A stretch of DNA of 64,000 nucleotides from Terriglobales bacterium (GCA_035487355.1 DATHMF010000104.1:62001-126000), one strand, 5' to 3'; shown: positions 1 through 8,867, numbered from the stretch's first letter. Notes: generated by a model from the letters alone, not told the origin. A program made the numbers and translations.

Positions 1-645
1 GTGGTCGATGAACACTTTGTGCTGCACATTCCAGACAAGCAGAACCTTGCCGGTGTGGCGCCTCTGCTGTGTGCCGGCATCACTACGTACTCGCCGCTCC
101 GGCACTGGAAGGTGGGCAAGGGACAAAAAGTGGGAATCGTGGGACTCGGAGGTCTGGGCCACATGGGCGTAAAGATAGCCAACGCTATGGGAGCCTATGT
201 GGTGCTCTTTACCACCTCGCCCAACAAGAAGGAAGATGGATTGCGTCTGGGTGCTCAAGAGGTGGTGGTATCAAAGAACCAAAATGAGATGGATAAGCAT
301 CTCAACAGCTTCGACTTCATTCTCGACACGGTTTCGGCCCAGCACGATATCAACGCCTATCTGGCTCTGCTCAAACGCGATGCAACGTTGACGTTGGTGG
401 GCGCTCCTCCCGAGCCGCCTGCGGTGCAGGCATTCAGCCTGGTTTTCAAGCGCCGGAGCTTTGCCGGCTCGCTTATTGGCGGCATTGCTGAGACCCAGGA
501 GATGCTGGATTTCTGCGCTAAACACTCGCTCACCGCCGATGTTGAAGTGATACCCATTCAGCAGATCAACCAGGCGTACGAGCGCATGCTGAAGAGTGAC
601 GTGAAATACCGCTTCGTCATTGACATGGCATCGCTGGCGAAATAG
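1..645 (+). CDS. Zinc-type alcohol/aldehyde dehydrogenase, C-terminal part (5' end outside window)
   Basis: NAD(P)-dependent medium-chain alcohol dehydrogenase of the YahK / cinnamyl-alcohol type, which interconverts aldehydes and primary alcohols in the cytoplasm. Visible are the Rossmann nucleotide-binding motif GLGGLGHMGVK (residues about 49-59) and the family's C-terminal region ending near YRFVIDM. Full family members have about 350 residues, so roughly the first 130, with the catalytic zinc ligands, lie before the window. The GTG at position 1 is therefore probably an internal valine codon and not a start. It is followed by 102 bases without a gene and then by the tartrate genes; a functional link to them is not evident. 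Confidence 0.85.
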   Translation: MVDEHFVLHIPDKQNLAGVAPLLCAGITTYSPLRHWKVGKGQKVGIVGLGGLGHMGVKIANAMGAYVVLFTTSPNKKEDGLRLGAQEVVVSKNQNEMDKHLNSFDFILDTVSAQHDINAYLALLKRDATLTLVGAPPEPPAVQAFSLVFKRRSFAGSLIGGIAETQEMLDFCAKHSLTADVEVIPIQQINQAYERMLKSDVKYRFVIDMASLAK

Positions 646-747
646 TACCGGGGCGTCCGCAGTGTTACAGTGCTTGTGGAGAAGGGGGGCAATTCCTTAT
701 CATTGACTTCCGAAAATTGATAAACCCAATCCACGCCCTCGGAACAA

Positions 748-1818
748 GTGAATAAACTCGTGACCAGGCACAAAATTGCGGTAATTCCCGGCGACGGCAT
801 CGGCAAAGAGGTTGTGCCCGAGGGCTTGCGCGTGCTCGACGCGGCGGCCACAAAATTCAATGTGGCTTTCGAGTGGCAGCACTTTGACTGGAGCTGCGAT
901 TATTACCTCAAAAACGGTGCCATGATGCCGGCGGATTGGAAAGAGCAGATCGGCCGGCATGAAGCGATCTTCTTCGGCGCCGTGGGCTGGCCTACGCTGG
1001 TCCCCGACCACATCTCGCTGTGGGGCATGCTGCTCAAGATCCGCCGGGAATTTGATCAATATGTGAACCTGCGCCCCGTGCGCCTTTTCCAGGGAGTACC
1101 CTCGCCTCTGGCAAACCGCAAACCGGGTGAAATTGACTTCTACGTCGTGCGGGAAAACACCGAAGGCGAATACTCCAGCATCGGTGGCCGGATTTTTTCC
1201 GGAACCAGCCATGAAGTCGTGGTCCAAGAAAGCATATTCACGCGCCGGGGCACGGACCGCGTCCTGAAATTTGCCTTTGAACTGGCGCAGAAGCGCCCCA
1301 AAAAGCACCTGACCTCAGCCACGAAATCGAACGGCATTTCCATCTCAATGCCTTTTTGGGATGAGCGCGTTGCCGAGTTTTCCACAAAGTATCCGGCCGT
1401 GCGGGTAGATAAATTTCATATTGATATCCTGACTGCCCATTTCGTGCAGCATCCTGATTGGTTTGATGTAGTTGTGGCGTCCAACTTGTTCGGCGACATT
1501 CTTTCCGACCTCGGCCCGGCGTGCACGGGCACCATCGGCATTGCACCCTCGGGAAACCTGAACCCGGAAGGCGAGTTTCCATCGCTGTTCGAACCGGTGC
1601 ACGGCTCAGCCCCCGACATTTTCGGGAAGGGAATTGCCAACCCCATCGGCCAGATTTGGTCGGGCGCGATGATGCTCGACCATTTGGGACATCCCGAGGC
1701 GGCGGCCGCAGTCATGCGGGCCATTGAGATGGTTCTGGCCGAAGGCCCGCGCACGCCCGACATGGGCGGAAAGGCAACGACGGTCGAGGTGGGGAAAGCC
1801 GTGGCTTCTTCCATTTGA
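748..1818 (+). CDS. Tartrate dehydrogenase/decarboxylase (isocitrate/isopropylmalate dehydrogenase family)
   Basis: A 356-residue member of the isocitrate/isopropylmalate dehydrogenase superfamily, closest in my reading to tartrate dehydrogenase/decarboxylase (TtuC/DmlA type). That enzyme oxidises tartrate or D-malate with NAD+ and Mn2+. Supporting motifs are the N-terminal IAVIPGDGIGKEV, VRENTEGEYSSIGG, KSNGISISMPFWDE and the metal/NAD region SNLFGDILSDLG followed by EPVHGSAPDIFGKGIANP. The start is GTG at 748. The next gene is a D-tartrate dehydratase beginning 7 bases after this stop, and a dicarboxylate transporter lies convergently behind it, which supports tartrate over isopropylmalate as substrate. 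3-Isopropylmalate dehydrogenase is the main alternative but fits the IGR/GEYSSIGG region less well. Confidence 0.8.
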   Translation: MNKLVTRHKIAVIPGDGIGKEVVPEGLRVLDAAATKFNVAFEWQHFDWSCDYYLKNGAMMPADWKEQIGRHEAIFFGAVGWPTLVPDHISLWGMLLKIRREFDQYVNLRPVRLFQGVPSPLANRKPGEIDFYVVRENTEGEYSSIGGRIFSGTSHEVVVQESIFTRRGTDRVLKFAFELAQKRPKKHLTSATKSNGISISMPFWDERVAEFSTKYPAVRVDKFHIDILTAHFVQHPDWFDVVVASNLFGDILSDLGPACTGTIGIAPSGNLNPEGEFPSLFEPVHGSAPDIFGKGIANPIGQIWSGAMMLDHLGHPEAAAAVMRAIEMVLAEGPRTPDMGGKATTVEVGKAVASSI

Positions 1819-1825
1819 AACGATC

Positions 1826-2992
1826 ATGAAAATCGTTGACCTGCGTGAAATCGTTGTCCCCATAAAATCAGAGATCCGCAACGCCTATGTGGATTTCAGC
1901 CAGATGACGGTCAGCGTCGTCGCGCTGATTACCGATGTCATCCGTGAGGGCAAACCCATCGTCGGGTTTGGTTTCAATTCCAATGGCCGCTATGCTCCCA
2001 GTGGATTGCTACGCGAACGTTTTATTCCGCGTCTTAAGTCCGCGGACCCGGGCAAGCTTCTCGATGAGAGCGGAGAGAACCTTGATCCCTTCCGGATTTG
2101 GGACGTCCTCATGACCAACGAAAAACCGGGCGGCCATGGCGAGCGCTCGGTAGCCGTTGGTGTGATTGATATGGCGGTCTGGGATGCGGCTGCCAAGATC
2201 GCAGATGAGCCGCTCTATCAGCTTCTGGCCAATCGCTTTCGCAACGGCGAAGTGGACCGAAAAATATTCGTCTATGCGGCCGGCGGGTACTACTATCCGG
2301 GCAAAGACATTGCAGCGCTGAAAGCGGAGATACAGAGTTATCTCGACCAGGGCTACTCATCGGTCAAGATCAAGATTGGCGGAGTGCCACTCGCCCAGGA
2401 CCTCGAGAGAATTGAAGCAGTCCTGAAGCTGCTGAAGCGCCCCAGCCAGCTTGCCGTAGATGCCAACGGACGATTTGATCTCGCCAAAGCCATCGAGTAT
2501 GCCCGCGCGCTTGCTCCCTACGGGCTACGTTGGTACGAGGAGCCTGGGGATCCACTCGACTACGCGCTGCAGTCGGAGCTCTCTAAGATTTACGCCGGGG
2601 CGATGGCAACGGGAGAAAATCTTTTTTCAATGCAGGATGCGCGTAATTTAATTCGTTACGCGGGCATGCGGGCTGACCGTGACATCCTTCAGTTTGACTG
2701 CGCGCTGAGCTATGGTTTGGTTGAGTATCTCCGGATACTAGAGATGCTCAAAGAGCACGGCTGGTCAGCGCGCCGCTGCATTCCCCACGGAGGGCATCAG
2801 ATGTCGCTCAACATCGCCGCCGGATTAGGTTTGGGCGGCAACGAATCCTATCCTAGCGTGTTCAAACCCTTCAACGGATTCGCGGACGGAGTACCCGTGC
2901 AAGACAGTTTTGTCACTCTTCCCGATCTGCCAGGGATTGGGTTTGAAGCGAAAAACGAGCTGTTCTCAATCATGAAGACGATGGTCGGGTGA
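1826..2992 (+). CDS. tarD: D(-)-tartrate dehydratase, enolase superfamily
   Basis: A 388-residue mandelate racemase/enolase superfamily protein that dehydrates D-tartrate to oxaloacetate with Mg2+. Residues seen: the KxK motif in SVKIKIGG (K181/K183, the general base pair), metal ligands in AVDANGRF (D212), WYEEPGD (E238) and ATGENLFS, and the histidine segment CIPHGGHQMS. The N-terminal segments NAYVDFSQMT and NEKPGGHGERSVAVG match the tartrate dehydratase subfamily as I remember it. The open frame extends upstream to 1724 inside the preceding gene, but ATG 1826 gives the expected length and lies 7 bases after the dehydrogenase stop, so the two genes are probably co-transcribed. Confidence 0.85.
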   Translation: MKIVDLREIVVPIKSEIRNAYVDFSQMTVSVVALITDVIREGKPIVGFGFNSNGRYAPSGLLRERFIPRLKSADPGKLLDESGENLDPFRIWDVLMTNEKPGGHGERSVAVGVIDMAVWDAAAKIADEPLYQLLANRFRNGEVDRKIFVYAAGGYYYPGKDIAALKAEIQSYLDQGYSSVKIKIGGVPLAQDLERIEAVLKLLKRPSQLAVDANGRFDLAKAIEYARALAPYGLRWYEEPGDPLDYALQSELSKIYAGAMATGENLFSMQDARNLIRYAGMRADRDILQFDCALSYGLVEYLRILEMLKEHGWSARRCIPHGGHQMSLNIAAGLGLGGNESYPSVFKPFNGFADGVPVQDSFVTLPDLPGIGFEAKNELFSIMKTMVG

Positions 2993-2994
2993 AT

Positions 2995-4461
2995 TTACCA
3001 CCAGCGCAGCAGCTTCCACCAAAGCATTCCCAGTCCCATCCACAGTGCCAGGTTGACCAGCGAAACGATGAACCCGATTCTCCACCAGGTTCCCTGAGAA
3101 ACGTATCCGGTTCCAAAATAGACCGGTGCTGAGCCGGTTCCATAATGGGTCATGGCAGCATTCAAATTTGAGAAGTATGCCAAAGACAGAGCAGCGACCA
3201 GCGGATTAATTCCACTGGCTAAAGCAGCGGTGAGAAATCCCGGATAGAGCGCCGTGACCTGCGCCGTCATGCTGGCAAAGCCGTAGTGGATATAGAGGTA
3301 CAAGGTTATGAGCACCATGAGCGCCACGATCCAGGGCCAGCCTTGTATGTAATGAAAGGCGCTCTTAGAGAGCACACCGACAACTCCGGCCTGCAATAAA
3401 CTATCCGCCATCATGATCAGGGCCCCAAACCAGATGAGGGCCTCCCAGGCGCGGCGCTCGCCGAGGAGATCATCCCAGGAGATGACCCCGGTCACCAGCA
3501 GAGCAGAGATTCCAAACAGCGCAGCCACCGCGTTGGGCATTCCATGCCAGGGCGAAGTTACCCAGCCGGCCATCACCAGCAACAGGATTACCACCAGCCG
3601 CCACTCTTTGGAACTCATGGGGCCCATTTTTTTCAGCTCCTCGCGCGCGTGCACACGAGCGGATTCGGTATTCCTTATGCTGGGCGGGCGCAACCGATAA
3701 ATCAACAACGGCACAACGATCAGCGCCGTCAAACCTGGAACACTCGCGCCGATGGCCCACTTGAGCCAAGTCAGCTCCACGTGTGCGATTTGATGGGCAA
3801 AGTCGGCCATCAGCGGATTCGACGCCATCCCGGTCAGGAACATGGCGGAAGCAGTGTATGTGGAATGAAACCCAACCAGCATGAGGAAGGCGCCGAGTTC
3901 AACCGCCGGCGATCCGGGCTCTGATCCAAGCGCGCGAGCAATACTGTGAACAACAGGACAAATAATCCCGCCTCCGCGGGCCGTGTCGGAAGGAATGAAA
4001 GGCGCGAGCACCAGGTCAGAAGCCGCTATCGAATAACTCAGCGTGAGTGAGCTGTGGCCAAACCGGCGGATGAAATTATAGGCCACGCGCATTCCAAATC
4101 CTGCGAGTGTCACCGCCCTGGAAAACAAAAAGGCGGTGAAAATCAGCCAGACCGTGGGATTGCTGTAACCAGAAAAAATCTGGTTCGGAGCGATGGTCTT
4201 GGTCAACGCCAGAAGCGTGATCGCAACCATGGTGCTCACCCCCATTGGAACCGGCTGCACCACCAGGGCAACCACGGTTGCAATGAAGATGGCCAGCAGG
4301 TGACGCTGGGTGGGAGTGAGCCCCCCGAGCGGCAGGAAATACAGCAACAGTCCCGGAACCAGCACGAAGATCCAGCGGAACAATTTGTTGGTGGGAGCCT
4401 TCACAGCCCGTACCTCAGCGGTCGCCGTCATCAAATCGGTTTGCCAGTTGCGGTCGACCAT
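2995..4461 (-). CDS. DASS (SLC13/CitT) family dicarboxylate transporter
   Basis: A 488-residue inner-membrane transporter of the divalent anion:sodium symporter family, with about 12-14 hydrophobic segments. The conserved segments FIPSDTARGGGIICPV, near residue 155, and the C-terminal AMTHYGTGSAPVYFGTGY loop resemble citrate/succinate and tartrate/succinate antiporters (CitT/TtdT). It converges on the D-tartrate dehydratase gene with 2 bases between stops, so tartrate or a related dicarboxylate is the likely substrate (inference from context). An internal ATG at 4431 (MTATAEVRAV) is a plausible alternative start, since the first 10 residues are not conserved in the family as I know it. Confidence 0.82.
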   Translation of the reverse strand: MVDRNWQTDLMTATAEVRAVKAPTNKLFRWIFVLVPGLLLYFLPLGGLTPTQRHLLAIFIATVVALVVQPVPMGVSTMVAITLLALTKTIAPNQIFSGYSNPTVWLIFTAFLFSRAVTLAGFGMRVAYNFIRRFGHSSLTLSYSIAASDLVLAPFIPSDTARGGGIICPVVHSIARALGSEPGSPAVELGAFLMLVGFHSTYTASAMFLTGMASNPLMADFAHQIAHVELTWLKWAIGASVPGLTALIVVPLLIYRLRPPSIRNTESARVHAREELKKMGPMSSKEWRLVVILLLVMAGWVTSPWHGMPNAVAALFGISALLVTGVISWDDLLGERRAWEALIWFGALIMMADSLLQAGVVGVLSKSAFHYIQGWPWIVALMVLITLYLYIHYGFASMTAQVTALYPGFLTAALASGINPLVAALSLAYFSNLNAAMTHYGTGSAPVYFGTGYVSQGTWWRIGFIVSLVNLALWMGLGMLWWKLLRWW

Positions 4462-4666
4462 CTTGTTGCTTACAACCTCGTTACGGCCTCTTCCGCGTGC
4501 GCGGCGATTCGATCACCGGGGTTGCGAAGTTTTCAGGCCCGCAAATGATACCAAGCTGCCTGCTTTGTATTTCAAGAAAAATACAATTCGAGCCAAAAAG
4601 TGCGGAGTTTTTTAAAGCTAAAATTTGCAACCTGCGGCGTTTTTTTTCGTCTAATGGTTAAATGCC

Positions 4667-4954
4667 ATGACCAAGAAAACGACATCGAAAAAGCAAAAGA
4701 AACTTGAGGTAAAAGCCACTAATCTTGAAGCCAAGGCTCCTGATCAAGCGCCCCGGCCTAAGCTTGCTTCTAGTAAGAAAGAAAAGGAGTTCCGCGTGGA
4801 GTGGCAGGCTATTGAAGGGTTGGAAAACACCGTGGATGAGCGGCAGGTCAACGAAATGACAGACCACGTTTTCAGCTCAGTCCTGTCAAAATTTGGCTGG
4901 ACGCGCAACGAGCAAGGGCATCTGGAGAAAACCGGAATAGAAGAAGCGGCTTAA
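4667..4954 (+). CDS. Small lysine-rich hypothetical protein
   Basis: A 95-residue protein of unknown function. The first 45 residues are highly basic and probably disordered (MTKKTTSKKQKKLEVK). The C-terminal half (about residues 45-90) is more ordinary, with a possible amphipathic helix around NEMTDHVFSSVLSKFGW. There is no signal peptide or membrane segment. It stands alone between a transporter gene on the other strand and a convergent membrane protein gene. A basic tail joined to a small folded part could suggest nucleic-acid binding, but that is only a guess. Confidence 0.55.
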   Translation: MTKKTTSKKQKKLEVKATNLEAKAPDQAPRPKLASSKKEKEFRVEWQAIEGLENTVDERQVNEMTDHVFSSVLSKFGWTRNEQGHLEKTGIEEAA

Positions 4955-5146
4955 TTCGAAGGAACTCCCGAGCCTAAAGATAGCAGCGGGAGCGCGCTCG
5001 GAAAAGTCCTCAGGCCCGGCGTTCGCCGGCCCAATTTGGGCGCAACTTTCGGATAGCTCCGTAGAACGCCGGGTCATAGACTTGCGGTTATGCATCCACT
5101 CGACAATGTCATCTGGAAGGTTGCGCCGCCGGGGAGCTTGTAGGCT

Positions 5147-5590
5147 TCAGGCACCAAATGCCCGTTTCACGTTTGGTTGCAGCAGGTACCAAACGATCAG
5201 GAGATTGATGGCCAGACGAATCCCACCCACCATGATTACGAACAGATTGAAATGAAGCAGCGCCCAGAGTATGCCAAATATGCCAAAGAGAATTCCGACG
5301 CCACAGAGAATAATCGTGATAATGCGCGCCCAGTTCTTCAGCTTCCACATCCCCCAGGCAATGAGCATGACAATCGCGGCCAGAATAAAGAAGCCCACGG
5401 CAAAAACAACCCCGAGGCCAGCGAGGGCGGTAAAAACCGCTCCTCCGAGATCGCGAGTCTGACTCATCTGACTCAGGAGAGAAGCCAAAAAACTCATACC
5501 CAACAAACAAAAGAGACCGATCGCAATAAAAACACCTGCGCCCAGAAACTCAAGAATGGCAATAATCGTGACGCCAACAGGCCTTGCCAT
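5147..5590 (-). CDS. Small four-helix integral membrane protein of unknown function
   Basis: A 147-residue protein with four predicted membrane helices, near residues 8-35, 50-80, 85-110 and 112-138. It begins MARPVGVTIIAILEF, a type of start common in small unknown membrane proteins of Acidobacteriota and Chloroflexota. No catalytic motif is visible. It is divergent from trpC, with about 70 bases between the two starts. The function cannot be named. Confidence 0.65.
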   Translation of the reverse strand: MARPVGVTIIAILEFLGAGVFIAIGLFCLLGMSFLASLLSQMSQTRDLGGAVFTALAGLGVVFAVGFFILAAIVMLIAWGMWKLKNWARIITIILCGVGILFGIFGILWALLHFNLFVIMVGGIRLAINLLIVWYLLQPNVKRAFGA

Positions 5591-5663
5591 AGTGTTTCCC
5601 CCTTAATATTCGGGTAGTGTACCCGGGCTTTATTGAAGTCGGGGGATTATACTCAAAAAGTCC

Positions 5664-6500
5664 ATGCCTGTAACCTTAAACCAGATTATTGCCAACACCC
5701 GGCTGCGAGTAGAAGCCCTGTTGCAGTCTCCCGCCGCTCAGGTCCTGGAGGAGCAGGCCCGCCAGCATGTCCCGCGTGGTTTCAAAAGAAATCTGCTGGA
5801 AAAGGCGGCGCAGGGTGCGGCCGTCATCGCCGAGTTGAAGAAAGCATCGCCCTCCAGGGGAGTCATACGCCAGCATTTTTCAGCAGTGCGCCTCGCCCGC
5901 GAACTGGAGCAGGCGGGCGCGGCTGCGCTTTCCGTGCTCACCGATGAGAAATACTTTCAGGGGTCATTGTCGAATTTGCAGGAGGCTTCCACCGCAACGC
6001 GAATTCCATGCTTGCGCAAGGATTTTATAGTGCACGAAGTGCAATTGCTCGAAGCCCGTGCCCATGGCGCCGATGCCGTGCTGTTGATTGCAGCCGCTTT
6101 GCGAGATGACGAGATGTTCCTGTTATTTGAAAAGGCCCGCGGGCTCGCTCTCGATGTGTTGTGCGAAATTCACGATGAGCGCGAGCTGGAGCGCGCCATG
6201 AGTATAGGCTTTGACATCATTGGGGTGAACAGCCGCGATTTGCGGACCTTTCAGGTGGATGCCCAAGCCCCGCTGCGTCTGGCGGCAAAATTGCCGCGCA
6301 ACGTCTTGCGGATAGCGGAAAGCGGCATTCAAACTGCAGCCCAGCTTCGCGAGTTGCGGGATGCGGGCTACCAGGCATTTTTAATCGGCGAATCGCTCAT
6401 GCGTGCCGATGCGCCCGGAGAGAAGCTGAGAATTCTGCTCTCCCTGGCTGATTCGCCATCGTCGGGCGTAGAGCCAGTACGCTCCCGAGGCAAAAAGTGA
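5664..6500 (+). CDS. trpC: Indole-3-glycerol phosphate synthase
   Basis: A 278-residue TIM-barrel enzyme that closes 1-(2-carboxyphenylamino)-1-deoxyribulose 5-phosphate to indole-3-glycerol phosphate, the fourth tryptophan step. Motifs seen: VIAELKKASPSRG (substrate-binding lysine), LTDEKYFQGSL, LRKDFIVHEVQ, IGVNSRDLRTF and the phosphate-binding RIAESGIQT. It is the first gene of a trp cluster, and its stop overlaps the trpF start by 4 bases (GTGA), indicating translational coupling. The last 20 residues are less conserved. No leader peptide with tandem Trp codons is obvious in the short upstream region. Confidence 0.95.
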   Translation: MPVTLNQIIANTRLRVEALLQSPAAQVLEEQARQHVPRGFKRNLLEKAAQGAAVIAELKKASPSRGVIRQHFSAVRLARELEQAGAAALSVLTDEKYFQGSLSNLQEASTATRIPCLRKDFIVHEVQLLEARAHGADAVLLIAAALRDDEMFLLFEKARGLALDVLCEIHDERELERAMSIGFDIIGVNSRDLRTFQVDAQAPLRLAAKLPRNVLRIAESGIQTAAQLRELRDAGYQAFLIGESLMRADAPGEKLRILLSLADSPSSGVEPVRSRGKK

Positions 6501-7153
6501 CCTGGATCAAAATCTGCGGCACCACCAACCTGGAAGATGCATTGGTGGCAGCACAGGCCGGAGCTGATGCTCTGGGTTTTATTTTTGCCGAAAGCCCCAG
6601 GCGAATCGCTCCGGAGCAGGCGCGCGAGATCATTGCCAAACTTCCCGCTAAAATTGAAAAGGTCGGGGTCTTTGTGAATCCATCGCTCGAGTATGTTTGT
6701 CAAATCGCGCAGCAGACGGGCATAACCCGAATTCAATTGCAAGGCGATGAGGAGGAAGCTTTCGTCCGCGCGGTTGGAGAGAGTCTGCCGCTGCTACGTC
6801 TTACGAAGACGATACAAGCTAATGAGCATTTGCGGGAATCTCTTCATGCGCTGAACGGCTCGATTCGTATGGATAGCATTCTTCTGGATTCCGGCTCGGC
6901 AGCGCAGCGTGGCGGTACAGGCAAGGTCTTTGACTGGCAGGAGGCTCAAGGGGCCATCACGCAGAGCGGGTTGAAGTTGCGCTTGATTATTGCCGGAGGC
7001 CTAAACCCGGAAAATGTCGGCGCGGCCCTCAAATTGTTCAGGCCCTGGGGCGTTGATGTGGTTTCTGGGGTGGAATCCCGTTTAGGCAAGAAAGATGCAG
7101 GCAAAATAAAGAACTTCGTCTCCGCGGTGAGAGCGGCAGAAGAGAAAACTTAA
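6497..7153 (+). CDS. trpF: Phosphoribosylanthranilate isomerase
   Basis: A 218-residue TIM-barrel isomerase that converts phosphoribosylanthranilate to the carboxyphenylamino-deoxyribulose phosphate used by TrpC. It starts with the diagnostic WIKICGTTN (catalytic Cys) and contains LDSGSAAQRGGTGKVFDW, IIAGGLNPENV and the phosphate-binding end VDVVSGVES. The GTG start at 6497 overlaps the trpC stop. The gene ends 2 bases before trpB, so trpC-trpF-trpB form one tight transcription unit. Confidence 0.94.
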   Translation: MTWIKICGTTNLEDALVAAQAGADALGFIFAESPRRIAPEQAREIIAKLPAKIEKVGVFVNPSLEYVCQIAQQTGITRIQLQGDEEEAFVRAVGESLPLLRLTKTIQANEHLRESLHALNGSIRMDSILLDSGSAAQRGGTGKVFDWQEAQGAITQSGLKLRLIIAGGLNPENVGAALKLFRPWGVDVVSGVESRLGKKDAGKIKNFVSAVRAAEEKT

Positions 7154-7155
7154 CT

Positions 7156-8388
7156 ATGGCTCCCGTATTGAATATAGATACAGTCAGCACACGTTTAAAA
7201 AGCACCTCGAGCAGCGCAGCCCACGGACGCTTTGGCCCATATGGTGGAAGCTACGTTCCTGAAACTTTAATGGCTGCCCTGGAAGAGCTGGAGAAGGCCT
7301 ACACCAAGGCGCGCAACGACCGCAGCTTCCAGCAGGAACTCGATGATCTCAGGAAAAACTATGCCGGCCGTCCCACGCCCTTGTTTTTTGCGCGTCGGCT
7401 TACAAAACAGCTCGGCGGCGCGAAGGTTTATCTCAAGCGCGAAGATCTGCTGCACACCGGGGCCCATAAGATCAACAACGCGTTAGGCCAGGCGTTGCTG
7501 GCAGTCCGCATGGGTAAGCGCCGCATTATCGCCGAGACCGGCGCCGGACAGCACGGCGTTGCCACGGCTACCGTCTGCGCTTTGCTGGGCCTCGAATGCG
7601 TGATTTATATGGGGACCGAAGACATGCAGCGCCAGGAGCTGAATGTCTTTCGCATGCGCCTTCTGGGAGCGGAAGTTCGCGGAGTTGATTCCGGATCCAA
7701 GACGCTAAAAGACGCCATCAACGAAGCCATGCGCGATTGGGTCACCAATGTGCGCACGACGCATTATCTGCTGGGCAGTGTGCTGGGGGCGCATCCTTAT
7801 CCGCTGATGGTACGCGACTTCCACATTGTCATCGGACGCGAGGCGCGCGCCCAGATCCTGAAATTTGAAAAGAAACTTCCCACGGCGTTGATCGCCTGTG
7901 TGGGCGGCGGTTCCAATGCCATGGGCCTTTTTCATGCCTTCCTCGCCGATAAGAAAGTTGAGATGATCGGAGTAGAAGCCGGCGGCCGCGGAACGAAGCT
8001 GGGCGAGCATGCAGCCCGCTTTCACGGTGGCTCACCCGGAGTTCTGCAAGGGACGTTTTCGTATCTCTTACAAGACGATGCCGGACAAATTGCAGGTACG
8101 CATTCGGTTTCTGCGGGATTAGATTATCCCGGTGTAGGACCGGAGCATGCCTGGCTGCATGATATTGGCCGCGCCGAGTATGTCTCCGCCGACGACACCG
8201 AAGCGCTGGCCGCCTGCCGGTTGCTCGCCCGCACCGAAGGAATCATTCCGGCGCTGGAGTCTTCCCACGCCATCGCAGAGTGCATCCGCCGCGTCCCCAA
8301 AATGAAAAAATCAGACATTGTGATTGTGAATGTCTCCGGCCGCGGCGACAAGGACATGGGAATTCTGCAGAAAGAACTGAAACATTGA
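7156..8388 (+). CDS. trpB: Tryptophan synthase beta chain
   Basis: A 410-residue PLP enzyme that joins indole and serine to make tryptophan, in complex with TrpA. The PLP lysine lies in TGAHKINNALGQ (K105), and the phosphate-binding glycine loop in CVGGGSNAMG. Length and the N-terminal GRFGPYGGSYVPETL are typical. The final codons (Lys-His-TGA) run straight into a TCATTG-type repeat that starts at 8383, so the stop codon is part of the left arm of an inserted cassette separating trpB from trpA by 490 bases. Confidence 0.96.
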   Translation: MAPVLNIDTVSTRLKSTSSSAAHGRFGPYGGSYVPETLMAALEELEKAYTKARNDRSFQQELDDLRKNYAGRPTPLFFARRLTKQLGGAKVYLKREDLLHTGAHKINNALGQALLAVRMGKRRIIAETGAGQHGVATATVCALLGLECVIYMGTEDMQRQELNVFRMRLLGAEVRGVDSGSKTLKDAINEAMRDWVTNVRTTHYLLGSVLGAHPYPLMVRDFHIVIGREARAQILKFEKKLPTALIACVGGGSNAMGLFHAFLADKKVEMIGVEAGGRGTKLGEHAARFHGGSPGVLQGTFSYLLQDDAGQIAGTHSVSAGLDYPGVGPEHAWLHDIGRAEYVSADDTEALAACRLLARTEGIIPALESSHAIAECIRRVPKMKKSDIVIVNVSGRGDKDMGILQKELKH

Positions 8389-8867
8389 ATCATTGGGTCA
8401 TTGAATCATCGGATCATCGGATCATTTTAATCATTGTGTCATTGCAGAGGTTGGGGAAAAATAGAAATGCAAAGTAAGCCTGAAGAGCTAAAGCAACGGA
8501 CAAAACAATTTGCGTTGCGTATTATCAGGCTTTACAGATCTTTGCCGAAATCAACCGATGCGCAAGTCATCGAAAAACAGGCGCTCCGTTCAGGAACGTC
8601 GGTCGCTGCTAACTACCGTGCTGTTTGCCGAGCGCGTTCAAAACCTGAATTTATTGCCAAGATGGGCATTGTAGTTGAAGAAGCAGATGAAACCGTATTT
8701 TGGTTAGAGTTACTAGTTGACGCTTCAATTGTTTCCGGCGACAAAATGAATGATTTATTATCGGAAGCCAACGAATTGCTGGCGATCTTTGCTGCATCGC
8801 ATCGGACTGCCAAGAATCTAAGGTCCTGAGCAATGACTCAATGATCCGATGACCCAATGACTCAATT
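8383..8867. mobile_element. Inverted-repeat cassette with a four-helix-bundle gene, inserted between trpB and trpA
   Basis: The left arm (8383-8446) is an array of TCATTGAA/TCATTGGG/TCATCGGA units. The right arm (8830-8867) is the same sequence type in inverted orientation (ATGATCCGATGACCCAATGA). The right arm aligns with the reverse complement of the left over about 38 bases with a gap and few substitutions. The arms start exactly at the trpB stop and the cargo stop, and trpA begins 11 bases after the right arm. Removing the segment would restore a compact trpB-trpA junction. No transposase is present. The transcript should fold into a long stem with the cargo gene in the loop. Confidence 0.6.
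8467..8829 (+). CDS. Four-helix-bundle protein (23S rRNA intervening-sequence / Avd-like family)
   Basis: A 120-residue, all-helical protein with the hallmarks of the S23/IVP family: LRIIRLYRSLPKS near the start, then LRSGTSVAANYRAVCRARSK, and the EEADETVFWLELLVDA helix. Relatives are encoded inside 23S rRNA intervening sequences, and the fold is also that of Avd from diversity-generating retroelements. Their exact biochemical role is uncertain; nucleic-acid binding is likely. ATG 8467 is preferred over the upstream 8434 start because it begins at the conserved part. Base composition is clearly lower in GC than trpB and trpA. A paralogue with about half of its residues identical by eye lies at 28537-28905. 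Confidence 0.85.
   Translation: MQSKPEELKQRTKQFALRIIRLYRSLPKSTDAQVIEKQALRSGTSVAANYRAVCRARSKPEFIAKMGIVVEEADETVFWLELLVDASIVSGDKMNDLLSEANELLAIFAASHRTAKNLRS

Noticed and set aside
748..1818. 3-Isopropylmalate dehydrogenase (leuB)
   Set aside because: Context (D-tartrate dehydratase, dicarboxylate transporter) and the GEYSSIGG region favour tartrate dehydrogenase; no other leu genes are present.
8383..8446. CRISPR array
   Set aside because: The TCATTG units are 7-9 bases and degenerate, with no spacers of constant length and no cas genes nearby.
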